DNA of 64,000 nt, taken from positions 18,517 to 82,516 of the forward strand of contig CANMOZ010000018.1 in assembly GCA_947499545.1 (NCBI GenBank), in the 5' to 3' direction. The position numbers and the translations under genes were made by a program. How positions within the stretch are numbered: the stretch's first letter is position 1; each line of letters begins with the position of its first letter. This document shows positions 9,227 to 17,184 of this stretch, piece after piece. The DNA comes from an uncultured Saccharospirillaceae bacterium. Its GTDB lineage: Bacteria > Pseudomonadota > Gammaproteobacteria > Pseudomonadales > Oceanobacteraceae. The notes under the pieces are model-generated. The model was given only the letters and a program-made list of their open reading frames with translations. It was not told the origin of the DNA and did no database searches.

Positions 9227-9514
9227 ATGACTAAGAAAACATTGCTATCTACCGTTGCTGGTGCCGCTGGAGCTGCTTTTGTAACGTCCATGGCGTTAGC
9301 ATCGACTGCTGCAATTAGTGCTGATAATCCATTTGAGAGCACGCAATTGGATTCTGGTTACCAAGTGGCAGGTGACGATAAGAAAAAAGAAGGTAAATGC
9401 GGTGAAGGTAAATGCGGCGAAGGCAAGAAGAAAGAAGGTAAGTGCGGTGAAGGAAAATGCGGTGAAGGCAAGAAGAAAGAAGGAAAATGTGGCGAAGGTA
9501 AGTGTGGGGGTTAA
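9227..9514 (+). CDS. hvfA: HvfA-family RiPP precursor (bufferin-like, copper-binding)
   Basis: A 95-residue precursor. The N-terminus (MTKKTLLSTVAGAAGAAF..., small-residue-rich to about residue 32) reads as a Sec signal peptide. Residues 52-95 are a low-complexity Lys/Gly/Glu/Cys core with six EGKCG motifs in three pairs; Cys are at 58, 63, 73, 78, 88 and 93. In Haemophilus influenzae an MNIO enzyme converts Cys in EGKCG motifs to oxazolone/thioamide groups that bind Cu(I); the same motif with hvfB, hvfC and hvfX immediately downstream supports the same chemistry here (inference). Start chosen at ATG 9227 with AGAGGG at 9214-9219. The product would be a secreted copper-sequestering peptide. 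Confidence 0.9.
   Translation: MTKKTLLSTVAGAAGAAFVTSMALASTAAISADNPFESTQLDSGYQVAGDDKKKEGKCGEGKCGEGKKKEGKCGEGKCGEGKKKEGKCGEGKCGG
9380..9511 (+). repeat. hvfA: Three tandem 45-bp repeats encoding the HvfA core
   Basis: Each unit encodes KKKEGKCGEGKCGEG (15 residues): residues 52-66, 67-81 and a last unit 82-95 that ends in CGG. Third-base differences between units show the repeats are not a very recent exact duplication. Two modifiable Cys occur per unit, so copy-number change would change metal capacity. Confidence 0.85.
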
Positions 9515-9541
9515 TTTACGTAAGACCAAGAGGTAATCCTT

Positions 9542-10438
9542 ATGTCATTTTCCCCTAACGTCGTACCGGCTCCCTTTATGGGAGCCGGTTTGGGTTTTAG
9601 AAGAGGACTAGCTGAAGAGCTTTCTCGGGCGAACTTATCCTCTGTGGCCTTTATGGAAGTTGCACCTGAGAATTGGATTGGTGTCGGTGGCCGACTTGGT
9701 AAAACGTTAAGAGAGTTTAATCAGCAAAAGCCCTTTGCCTTTCACGGTTTATCGCTTTCATTGGGTGGTAATGAGCCTATCGATACTGATCTAGTGAGAT
9801 CCATTGGCATACTCATGGATGAGCTGGGTGTTGAATACTACTCTGAGCATCTCAGTGCTTGTTCATACAATGGGCATCTCTACGATCTCATGCCCATTCC
9901 TATGACTGAATCGTCTGTGGCTTATGTCGTGGAACGGATTCAAAAGGTGCAAGATATCCTTGGACGTAATATAGCGATTGAAAATGTCTCCGCCTACCTG
10001 GCGCCTGGCCAGGAAATGCCTGAAATTGAGTTTATAAGCCAAATATTGGAAAGATCGAAGTGTCAACTGCTATTCGATGTCAACAATTTGTACGTCAATA
10101 GCATCAACTTCCAATTCGACCCCATTGAATACTTAAAGCAATTGCCTGGAAAAGCCATTACGTACATGCATATTGCTGGTCATTACAATGAGGCTGAGAA
10201 TTTACTGGTTGATACTCATGGTGCTCCAGTTAAAGGCGATGTGTGGAACTTGTTACGAGAAGCTTATCGCTTACACGGAGTAAAACCGACGTTGTTAGAG
10301 CGAGATTTTAATTATCCGCCTGTTTCAGAGCTTTTAGGTGAAATTAATATGATTCGTCAAATTCAATCCGAGTTCACGTCAGAAACAAGTTCAATGGCTC
10401 AGAAGGTGGAGCGATCACACGTATTCGATATTGGTTAG
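9542..10438 (+). CDS. hvfB: HvfB-family MNIO (DUF692) RiPP maturase
   Basis: A 298-residue TIM-barrel protein of the DUF692/MNIO family. MNIOs are multinuclear non-heme iron-dependent oxidases that modify Cys or Asp residues of RiPP precursors. Candidate metal ligands and conserved segments are His68 (FHGLSLS), His103 (YYSEHLS), Glu147 (AIENVSAY), Asp179 (LLFDVNNLYVN), His210 (MHIAGHYN), Asp224/His226 (VDTHGAPV), and Glu253/Asp255 (LLERDFN). It lies 27 bases after hvfA with a GAGG-type site and overlaps the open frame of hvfC. Expected role: installing oxazolone/thioamide at the EGKCG cysteines of HvfA. Family call is firm; the exact product is inferred. Confidence 0.93.
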   Translation: MSFSPNVVPAPFMGAGLGFRRGLAEELSRANLSSVAFMEVAPENWIGVGGRLGKTLREFNQQKPFAFHGLSLSLGGNEPIDTDLVRSIGILMDELGVEYYSEHLSACSYNGHLYDLMPIPMTESSVAYVVERIQKVQDILGRNIAIENVSAYLAPGQEMPEIEFISQILERSKCQLLFDVNNLYVNSINFQFDPIEYLKQLPGKAITYMHIAGHYNEAENLLVDTHGAPVKGDVWNLLREAYRLHGVKPTLLERDFNYPPVSELLGEINMIRQIQSEFTSETSSMAQKVERSHVFDIG

Positions 10439-10466
10439 TGATGGCAATGGGATGAGGGGAAATTTG

Positions 10467-11231
10467 GTGTCGAAAAACAGCGTTGTAAGTAAAGACATAA
10501 CACAAGTACAAACCATCCAAGAGCAGTTAGCTACTGCTATTCGCTTGCCACTTGATACGGGTGAGTTTGAAACAGATCGGTTAAAGATTTATCAAGATCT
10601 GTTTTTTACGAACATTAATACGTTGTTGTCAGGTATGTTTCCTGTTGCTCAGGATATTCTGGGTGAGAGTGCATGGAGTAAATTGATTCGAGCCTTCATG
10701 GTTCATCATAAAGCTAAAACCCCTCTTTTTCTGGAACTAGGAGAGGAGTTCCTAGCTTTTATTCAACACTCAATTGAACTGGGTGCGGATTGGGTGCAGA
10801 ACGTCCCGGCATACTTTTTATCTCTCTGCCATTACGAGTGGGTCGAAATAGCCGTGGATATTTCTGAAGGGGAAGCACCGGACCCGTCAGCTGCTGAAGG
10901 GGATTCGGTGTTGCTTGGTACCCCACGACTCTCTCCTACAGCAGTGGTGTTGCACTATACATATCCAGTGCATCAGGTGTCTAAGACTAACGCATCACCT
11001 GAACCGGTCGATACCTTTCTAGTGGTTTACCGTAACAGGGCGTTGGAAGTGTGTTTTATAGAACTCAAAAGACTTGCATTTCAACTGCTTAGCAGTCTGC
11101 AGCAAGGTATAGGTTTGAGTGGTCGTGACTTAGTTGCCTATTGGTTAAAAGAAGACCATTTGGATGAAAAGCTGCAGTCAGCCGGTGAGCAGGAATTGCT
11201 TAAATGGCAAGAGATTGGTTTGATTTATTAG
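10467..11231 (+). CDS. hvfC: HvfC-family MNIO partner (DUF2063)
   Basis: About 254 residues with the DUF2063 N-terminal pattern ('IQEQLATAIRLPLDTG', 'RLKIYQDLFFTNINTLLSG', 'FPVAQDILGE'). Proteins of this family form the obligate partner of DUF692 maturases and recognise the precursor. The frame is open from TTG 10431, inside hvfB, but GTG 10467 has AGGGGA at 10455-10460 with 6-base spacing and is preferred. The C-terminal half has short beta-rich segments and 'FIELKRLAFQLLSSLQQG'. It sits between hvfB and hvfX in the same operon. Confidence 0.88.
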   Translation: MSKNSVVSKDITQVQTIQEQLATAIRLPLDTGEFETDRLKIYQDLFFTNINTLLSGMFPVAQDILGESAWSKLIRAFMVHHKAKTPLFLELGEEFLAFIQHSIELGADWVQNVPAYFLSLCHYEWVEIAVDISEGEAPDPSAAEGDSVLLGTPRLSPTAVVLHYTYPVHQVSKTNASPEPVDTFLVVYRNRALEVCFIELKRLAFQLLSSLQQGIGLSGRDLVAYWLKEDHLDEKLQSAGEQELLKWQEIGLIY

Positions 11232-11296
11232 AGGTTACAGAAGGCATCAGGTCTTGGTGGTTGGATTCCCAGGCCAGTGCTCGTTGAGGAAGTCGT

Positions 11297-11917
11297 ATGC
11301 TAAATAATTCACTGTTTAAATCTTTTTTGGCTGTTCATCGTGTTCTTGATTGCACAAAACATGCTGATTTTTTGGCTCCGCTTGCTTTTAGGGTATTTCT
11401 GTTTTTCCCTTTTTGGATGGCAGGCACCCAAAAGCTTGGCAATATTGAAGATACCGCTGCTTGGTTTGAATATAGCTTGGAATTACCCTTGCCAGTATTG
11501 ATGGCATGGTTAGCGGGATTGACGGAAACAGCTGGTGCGGCGTGCCTTCTGGCAGGCTTTGCAGTTCGTTACATTACAGTGCCATTGATGGTGACTATGT
11601 TATTCGCGATTTTTGCTGTTCACTGGGACAATGGCTGGGCGGCTATTGCCAGTAGTAGCGACCCTGACATCGCTGAGCGCCTTGATCGTGCAAGGAGTAT
11701 CTTGAAAGAGCATGGTAATTACGATTGGTTAACAGGAAAAGGCAGTATTGTCATTCTCCAAAACGGCATAGAGTTCGGCGTTACCTATTTTGTTTTGTGC
11801 TTGAGCCTGTTTTTTACGGGAGCAGGGAAATATGTTTCAATTGATTACTGGTTGAAAAGCTTGGTCGATAAATGTACTAAAAAGAAGGGAGACGCCAGTA
11901 GCCTTGGCGTGAACTGA
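11297..11917 (+). CDS. hvfX: HvfX/DoxX-family membrane protein of the hvf operon
   Basis: A 206-residue integral membrane protein of the DoxX superfamily with about four hydrophobic segments. The first is around residues 25-45 (LAFRVFLFFPFWMAGTQKLG), and a 'PLPVLMAWLAGLTETAGAACLLAGF' type helix pair follows. A hydrophilic loop with DPDIAERLDRARSILKEHG precedes the last helices. DoxX proteins are constant companions of bufferin and Hvf operons, and NCBI-style naming links this length class to copper-RiPP maturation. Its molecular role is not settled. ATG at 11297 is preceded by GAGGAAG. Confidence 0.82.
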   Translation: MLNNSLFKSFLAVHRVLDCTKHADFLAPLAFRVFLFFPFWMAGTQKLGNIEDTAAWFEYSLELPLPVLMAWLAGLTETAGAACLLAGFAVRYITVPLMVTMLFAIFAVHWDNGWAAIASSSDPDIAERLDRARSILKEHGNYDWLTGKGSIVILQNGIEFGVTYFVLCLSLFFTGAGKYVSIDYWLKSLVDKCTKKKGDASSLGVN

Positions 11918-11973
11918 CGTCTATGCTTTAATGGTGCGCAAACGATTACTACTAGGTAAGTTGATAAACCGTG

Positions 11974-12840
11974 ATGAAGGTTGTTTTCGCTGCATTTTTA
12001 ATTGGCTTCTCGTCCTTGGTCTTAGCGGATGATTTTGATGAGTTTTCCGAATATGAGGAAAGCTCTGAAGAATCCAAGCCGTCAGAGGATATAGACCCTT
12101 GGGTGAACATTAATCGCCCTATTTTTGAGTTTAATGAAGCGATCGATCGTGCGGTTTTGCGCCCAATCGCTGTTGCATACAATACGTATACCCCTAAACC
12201 TCTAGACATCGGCATCACCAATTTCTTTAGAAATTGGGGGGAGCCGATGGTCGTCGCGAACGATATTTTACAATTAAAGATACGTCAAGCAGCGTCGGAT
12301 TCGGCTCGGTTTGCGGTAAATACGACCCTTGGGCTCCTGGGGCTATTTGACGTAGCAACTCAGATTGGGTTGCCGCGCCATGAAGAAGACTTTGGGCAGA
12401 CCCTAGGGTATTGGGGGGTAGAGTCTGGCCCTTATTTGATGTTGCCTTTTTTAGGGCCTAGCAGCGTGAGAGATGGATTTGGTCGTGCTGTTGAGATGAC
12501 GTCTGTCTATTATGTACCTGAATTAACGCCGTTGTATGCGATTCTAAACCCAGAGCATCGTATCGCATATTATTCACTGTTTGCGTTAAACATGATTGAT
12601 TTGCGAGCCAGCTTCTTAGTGGCCGAAGGTCTTGTTACCGGTGATAGGTATATCTTTTTCCGTAGTGCTTATCTACAAAGGCGTGAATACCTTGTCAACG
12701 ATGGGCAGCAAACGGACGATCTTTTCGCAGAGGATGCTGAGTTCGATGATGATGAAGATGAAGCCGTCGATAAAGAGAGTTCTTCCTCTGATGATGAGTC
12801 GGAAATGGATGATTTTGACCGTTTCCCTGAATTTGAATAA
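11974..12840 (+). CDS. mlaA: MlaA (VacJ)-like outer-membrane lipid-asymmetry protein lacking a lipobox
   Basis: The body matches MlaA: 'DPWVNINRPIFEFN', 'FFRNWGEPMVVANDILQ', 'RFAVNTTLGLLGLFDVA', 'HEEDFGQTLGYWG' and 'GPYLMLPFLGPSSVRDG'. MlaA removes mislocalised phospholipids from the outer leaflet together with a porin and MlaC. The N-terminus (MKVVFAAFLIGFSSLVLADD) reads as a type I signal peptide with no Cys, whereas MlaA is normally a lipoprotein. The C-terminus has a long acidic tail (DDDEDEAVDKESSSSDDESE). GTG 11971 directly precedes ATG 11974 and either could be used. It follows hvfX by about 55 bases and may be co-transcribed. Confidence 0.88.
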   Translation: MKVVFAAFLIGFSSLVLADDFDEFSEYEESSEESKPSEDIDPWVNINRPIFEFNEAIDRAVLRPIAVAYNTYTPKPLDIGITNFFRNWGEPMVVANDILQLKIRQAASDSARFAVNTTLGLLGLFDVATQIGLPRHEEDFGQTLGYWGVESGPYLMLPFLGPSSVRDGFGRAVEMTSVYYVPELTPLYAILNPEHRIAYYSLFALNMIDLRASFLVAEGLVTGDRYIFFRSAYLQRREYLVNDGQQTDDLFAEDAEFDDDEDEAVDKESSSSDDESEMDDFDRFPEFE

Positions 12841-12849
12841 TCCACTTTG

Positions 12850-13824
12850 TTAGCCATTTGGATACTGATCCGGTACACAAAATCCGATGGGATAGCATTG
12901 ATCGCCTAAAGGGGTGTTCAAAGTGAATCCCAGCATTTCCGAGCGCTGGCATTCTTGGGCATCACTCCACATTTGAATACTTTCTGGGTGTATATCACTC
13001 AATAGATGGGGCCCAAGCCAGCACATTTTTTCTTTTAGTAAAACCAATTTTATACCGCTATCTAAGTTTTTGTTAATGGTTAACATGTCATCCCATTGGG
13101 CTTTTGTGCCCCAGTATGCGCCTATTGGTATTGAGTGATCTTGATCAGCATGTGAAAGGGGTCTGCATAACATCCCTGACAATATGATGCCTCGAGTGTC
13201 CGCGGGTATTCCCCACCTTTGTTGATAGGCCTTGGAATCGGTAAGTGTTAGTTGATGATGGATTAAATGGTTTACTTTTAAATTCAATTGATCTTGAGCA
13301 TTGGGGCCTAACCATAAACCTGAATGGCATTGTAAATAAAACTTTACGGCTAATTCTAAATGCACTTTGCTTGAAGGGTGGTTGTTGTTTGAAAGAATAA
13401 TATCCAGCTCACCAAGGGTTTTGCCTGTAGGCGTTGATATCTGCAGGTTGTGATTAATAATCCGCCCCCCTGCGTGCCAAGAAAAAAAATACAGCCAAAG
13501 TTGCTCGAAGTAACGTCCGAGGCGGTGTGAGTTTGATGAACCAATGTATTGGATTAAAGCACTAGGCTCTTTATCGAGCTGGATTAAATGCTCGATCCAA
13601 GCTGATTGAACTTCATAAGGCAGCCATGTGTGTCGAGTTGCCTGATCAAGGGCCTGCAAGTGGCGCTCATCATCAGTTAACAGAGGCTCTATGAAGGGTT
13701 GATTCAGCAGGCCACTTGAGAGAGTAGACCAAGCAAGTCTTCTTACATCCGCGTGACGTAAATTGTTAACTAATAGATCTTCAAGTGCTTCAGTTTGCCG
13801 GTTAACTTGGTGGATAGGTGTCAT
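12850..13824 (-). CDS. DUF1853 family protein
   Basis: A 324-residue protein matching DUF1853, a family found next to nadK in Pseudomonas. Recognisable segments are 'GRYFEQLWLYFFSWHAG', 'LGELDIIL' and 'HLELAVKFYLQC...WLGPNAQDQLNLKVNHL'. The E-L-D-I and E-L-A-V-K strands resemble a PD-(D/E)XK nuclease-like core (ELD...K), which is inference. No signal peptide or membrane segment. It converges on mlaA with only 9 bases between stops and diverges from nadK across 58 bases, so their promoters nearly overlap. Confidence 0.8.
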   Translation of the reverse strand: MTPIHQVNRQTEALEDLLVNNLRHADVRRLAWSTLSSGLLNQPFIEPLLTDDERHLQALDQATRHTWLPYEVQSAWIEHLIQLDKEPSALIQYIGSSNSHRLGRYFEQLWLYFFSWHAGGRIINHNLQISTPTGKTLGELDIILSNNNHPSSKVHLELAVKFYLQCHSGLWLGPNAQDQLNLKVNHLIHHQLTLTDSKAYQQRWGIPADTRGIILSGMLCRPLSHADQDHSIPIGAYWGTKAQWDDMLTINKNLDSGIKLVLLKEKMCWLGPHLLSDIHPESIQMWSDAQECQRSEMLGFTLNTPLGDQCYPIGFCVPDQYPNG

Positions 13825-13882
13825 GATGGTATAAGCTGCTAATGAGTAACCAAAATCTGTCTCTAGAGTAACCTAAATCGGA

Positions 13883-14749
13883 ATGGAAGACTTTCGGAAC
13901 ATTGGTCTAATTGGCCGACTTGGCAGCCCCAACGTATTGGAGACTGTTCGACGTCTCAAACGCTTTCTGTTGGATGAAGGCTATAACGTCATCTTGGAAG
14001 AAAAGCTCAGTGAGCTTTTGCCAGGTCATGGATTACAAATCAGCACCCCAAAAATGATGGGGGAAATAACGGATTTAGTGATCGTTGTTGGGGGGGATGG
14101 CAGTTTGCTTGGAGCCGCAAGAGCTTTGGCTAAATCGAATGTCCCTGTGTTGGGTGTAAACCGCGGCCGTTTGGGGTTTTTAACGGATATTTCCCCGGAT
14201 GAGATTGAAGAAAAAGTGGCAGAAGTGCTCTCAGGAAGATACGTGGCTGACCGTCGCTTTTTATTGGACGCCGAAATTAAGCGACAAGGTGAACCCGTTG
14301 GGTTTGGCGATGCGTTGAATGACGTTATTTTACACCCCGGCAAGTCGGCGAGAATGATCCACTTTGATCTTTATATTGAAGGTCAATTCGTCTATTCGCA
14401 GCGGTCAGATGGACTTATTGTCTCAACACCCACAGGATCGACAGCCTACTCGCTGTCAGGTGGCGGGCCTATTATGCATCCCAAGCTTGATGCATTAGTC
14501 CTTGTTCCCATGTTTCCCCATACGTTGAGCAGTCGTCCCATCGTTGTTGATGGTAACAGTGAAGTAAAAATTGTTTTGAATGAAGATGTACCCATCTATC
14601 CGCAAATCAGTTGTGATGGTCAGACACATCTAACGGTTGCTCCAGGGGACTCCGTTACGATTCGTAAGAAGCCTTTTAAAGCTCGCTTGATTCATCCGAT
14701 AGGGCATAATTTTTATGAAACCTGTAGGACCAAGCTGGGTTGGTCTTAA
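13883..14749 (+). CDS. nadK: NAD kinase
   Basis: 288 residues, the normal length. Phosphorylates NAD+ to NADP+ in the cytoplasm. The catalytic GGDGS motif lies near residue 70 ('IVVGGDGSLLGAAR'), followed by 'GVNRGRLGFLTD', 'NDVILHPGKSARM', 'SDGLIVSTPTGSTAYSLSGGGPI' split over residues about 173-195, and 'QISCDGQ'. Starts at ATG 13883, divergent from the DUF1853 gene, and heads a same-strand run through the phosphoesterase, rhomboid, yeaC and pepN. Confidence 0.96.
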   Translation: MEDFRNIGLIGRLGSPNVLETVRRLKRFLLDEGYNVILEEKLSELLPGHGLQISTPKMMGEITDLVIVVGGDGSLLGAARALAKSNVPVLGVNRGRLGFLTDISPDEIEEKVAEVLSGRYVADRRFLLDAEIKRQGEPVGFGDALNDVILHPGKSARMIHFDLYIEGQFVYSQRSDGLIVSTPTGSTAYSLSGGGPIMHPKLDALVLVPMFPHTLSSRPIVVDGNSEVKIVLNEDVPIYPQISCDGQTHLTVAPGDSVTIRKKPFKARLIHPIGHNFYETCRTKLGWS

Positions 14750-14769
14750 GTGAGGCAGGGCTGTGATCT

Positions 14770-15735
14770 ATGAAATCTGGTGGTATTGATTTTATTGGCG
14801 ATATTCATGGATGCGGTAAAAGCCTTCTGAAACTGCTGGATAAATTAGGATACCAAAAACAAAAAGGGGTATATCGTCATCCCAGTCGGACGACTATATT
14901 CATCGGTGATATTTTAGATCGGGGCCCTAATATTCGATTGGCGCTCAACACTGTTCGTGAAATGGTGGATGCTGGGCAAGCACAATTGTTGATGGGAAAC
15001 CATGAATACAACGTTTTGACGTACCTGACGCCGTCCAAAAATACAGCTGACACCTTTCTTAGAGAGCACAATGCGCGTAACAGTTTTATTGTGCGTGAGA
15101 CTATTGAACAGTTTGATCCATACCCTTGTGAATGGCGAGATCATTTGGTTTGGATTGCGAAACTGCCTCTGTTTTTAGAAACAGAACGTTTCCGGGCGGT
15201 GCATGCATGCTGGGATCAAGCCATTATTCATGCGTTTAGAAAAGAATGGCCTGATCGAATGTGTATGGATGAAAATTTTCTGCACCGATCGGTTGAACGC
15301 CGCAGTTTTGAGGGGCAGGTTGTTGAACGTTTATTGCGAGGTGCCTCATTAAAGTTGCCGGATAACCGTTCGGTGACCGCTAAAGACGGGTTTGTTAGGC
15401 ATTATTTTCGTACCAAATATTGGCTTGAAAACCCTCGAACCTATGGTGATATTCTTTTTCAACCTGACCCACTTCCTAAAGACATCGCGAATAAGCCGGT
15501 CTCTGATAAAGATCGTCAACGTTTAGTGTATTATGCTCCGCAGGAAAGACCGCTTTTTGTTGGACATTACTGGATGCAGGGCAGCCCAATGCCTATTCGA
15601 TCCAATATTATGTGTTTAGATTACAGTGCCGTTAAATATGGGAAGTTGGTTGCCTATCGGTTCGATGGCGAACGTGTACTGGATCAGCAAAAAATCACTT
15701 ACGTTGAAGTTAAGCAACCGCAAGACGATGAATAG
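14770..15735 (+). CDS. Calcineurin-like metallophosphoesterase (PrpA/ApaH-like)
   Basis: 321 residues with the PPP-type metal-binding motifs in order: 'DFIGDIHGC' (residues 7-15), 'FIGDILDRGP' (about 44-53), 'LLMGNHEYN' (about 74-82), 'AVHACWD' (about 143-149) and 'VGHYWMQ' (about 260). These predict a dinuclear metal site for phosphomonoester, protein phosphate or nucleotide tetraphosphate hydrolysis. The substrate cannot be told. It lies 20 bases after nadK and the same gene order occurs in Pseudomonas. Confidence 0.85.
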   Translation: MKSGGIDFIGDIHGCGKSLLKLLDKLGYQKQKGVYRHPSRTTIFIGDILDRGPNIRLALNTVREMVDAGQAQLLMGNHEYNVLTYLTPSKNTADTFLREHNARNSFIVRETIEQFDPYPCEWRDHLVWIAKLPLFLETERFRAVHACWDQAIIHAFRKEWPDRMCMDENFLHRSVERRSFEGQVVERLLRGASLKLPDNRSVTAKDGFVRHYFRTKYWLENPRTYGDILFQPDPLPKDIANKPVSDKDRQRLVYYAPQERPLFVGHYWMQGSPMPIRSNIMCLDYSAVKYGKLVAYRFDGERVLDQQKITYVEVKQPQDDE

Positions 15736-15782
15736 TAAGATTCACCAAGTCCGTTCAAGAACGGTCGATTCAGGAAGACAGG

Positions 15783-16634
15783 ATGTCCGATTTTATCCCA
15801 GATGACCCCTTCCGTTTAGTACAACGATTTCCTCTTGATGCGGACCTCAGTCACTTGGTTGCCGCTATTAACGCCACGGTTGGTGCTCGTTGTCATGTGA
15901 TTGAACGTGATGGGGAGCAATGGCTATTCGTTCAAGGGACGGTATCTGAAGATGCTTTAAGAGAGGCGATGCAGCGTGAGGATTCCCAGACTCGTTGGAA
16001 TTGGCGGTCTGAGGCTCTAAGGGTTGTCCACGGTGGCCTAAAAGTACCTGTCGTATTGGTGGTGCTGGTGTTGACGCTTCTGGTTGGTTTTTTAACCCAG
16101 CTAGGGGGGCACTTGGAGTCCGTGTTGCCTTGGTTGATTGTCGATTTTAAGATGGGTGCCAGCCAAGGTGATTTAGAATGGGGGTATCGCCTGCTGTCGC
16201 CTATTTTTCTGCATTTCGGTGCCTTGCATTTAATTTTCAACCTAATGTGGTGGTGGGTGCTTGGGAGTGTGTTGGAGTCACGTTTTGGTAGCATGTTTAT
16301 GGCTCTTCTATTGGTATCAGGAGGCGTGGTTAGCAACCTGAGTCAATACGGCTGGGATCAGCAAAACCCCTTTTTCGGAGGGCTTTCGGGTGTGCTTTAC
16401 TCACTTGTGGGTTTTATTGCCGTATGGAATCGTTATCCGAAACTGGAGTCACTCCCCATTCGCCCGGAAATCATTGTTTTTATGATTGTATGGTTAGTCA
16501 TCTGTATGACTGGAGCGTTGGAAGTCTTCAGCGTTAACGTAGCCAATGCCGCGCATCTGGGTGGGATGCTCTGGGGAGCCTTTATTGGCAATATTATGGC
16601 CATCTTTATGCAAATGAGGGCTAAAGCTCAATAA
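15783..16634 (+). CDS. Rhomboid family intramembrane serine protease (GlpG-like)
   Basis: 283 residues: a soluble N-terminal domain of about 85 residues followed by six or so membrane segments. Catalytic Ser202 lies in 'FFGGLSGVLY' and His258 in 'NAAHLGGMLWG'. The 'HFGALHLIFNLMWWWVLG' segment carries the conserved His/Asn of the oxyanion region. The N-terminal domain resembles the cytosolic domain of GlpG. Rhomboids cleave membrane-spanning substrates within the bilayer. The larger size and cytosolic domain argue against the short rhombosortase subfamily, although a GlyGly-CTERM substrate exists in this window. Confidence 0.9.
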   Translation: MSDFIPDDPFRLVQRFPLDADLSHLVAAINATVGARCHVIERDGEQWLFVQGTVSEDALREAMQREDSQTRWNWRSEALRVVHGGLKVPVVLVVLVLTLLVGFLTQLGGHLESVLPWLIVDFKMGASQGDLEWGYRLLSPIFLHFGALHLIFNLMWWWVLGSVLESRFGSMFMALLLVSGGVVSNLSQYGWDQQNPFFGGLSGVLYSLVGFIAVWNRYPKLESLPIRPEIIVFMIVWLVICMTGALEVFSVNVANAAHLGGMLWGAFIGNIMAIFMQMRAKAQ

Positions 16635-16724
16635 GTTAGGTGAGCGCTTAGGGTTCTACACAGGTATTAATCGATTTGATATGATGGCGCTCTATGCCTT
16701 GTATGCGATTATGTGGGAGGGGGT

Positions 16725-16991
16725 ATGTCCTTCGATCAGGTGTTGGGTTCACTAACCCCTGAAGTTGTAAATGCGTTTAAGTCTGCTCTTGAATTAGGAA
16801 AGTGGCCTGATGGTCGGGTGCTGACCGCAGAACAAAAGCAGATCTGTCTAGAAGCGATTTTGAAATACGAAGAAATCAATCAAGTTCCGGAATCAGAGCG
16901 TGTCGGCTATATTGATCGCTCCGGGTTGGAGAAACGCAATAAGAACAAGCAATCAACTCACTTGATTAAACTCATGAAAGGTGAAGAATAG
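16725..16991 (+). CDS. YeaC family protein (DUF1315)
   Basis: 88 residues matching the DUF1315/YeaC family: 'LTPEVVNAFKSALELGKWPDGRVLTAEQKQICLEAI', which parallels E. coli YeaC along its length. Function unknown; cytoplasmic by composition, with a basic C-terminal part. ATG 16725 is chosen over an in-frame upstream start at 16713 because GGGAGGGGG lies between them. It ends just before a strong hairpin, so it is likely the last gene of the rhomboid-side unit. Confidence 0.85.
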   Translation: MSFDQVLGSLTPEVVNAFKSALELGKWPDGRVLTAEQKQICLEAILKYEEINQVPESERVGYIDRSGLEKRNKNKQSTHLIKLMKGEE

Positions 16992-17012
16992 TCCGTTTTG
17001 GACTTTACCCGC

Positions 17013-17036
17013 CGGATCTGATGATCCTCAGATCCG
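17013..17036 (+). terminator. Hairpin between yeaC and pepN
   Basis: A perfect 9-bp inverted repeat (CGGATCTGA / TCAGATCCG) with a 6-base loop, about 22 bases after the yeaC stop. It lacks a clear T-tract, so its role as terminator is likely but not certain. Confidence 0.5.
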
Positions 17037-17184
17037 ACCTCTATTGTCAGGCTGATTACTTGATTTCAGCCATTTCCCTGCCTAAGCGTACACAAGTCTG
17101 GCCATGCCAATAAGGGCCTGGTAGGCTGCTTCTTTTTGCACAGTAGAAACAATCGTATTCGCCCTTTAGGGTCATGAGGGATTT

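Noticed and set aside
9296-9536. Alternative frames across the hvfA repeats, rich in Phe/Thr or Lys/Val
   Set aside because: Low-complexity repeats leave all frames open; only the EGKCG frame has a signal peptide, a ribosome-binding site and a known family.
15783-16634. Rhomboid as a dedicated rhombosortase for the GlyGly-CTERM protein
   Set aside because: It has a GlpG-like cytosolic domain, is longer than rhombosortases and lies in a conserved nadK-pepN block 48 kb away.
17056-17175. Minus-strand 39-codon frame with three Cys between yeaC and pepN
   Set aside because: No ribosome-binding site precedes the ATG and it overlaps the region that must hold the pepN promoter. Protein-like appearance alone is not enough.
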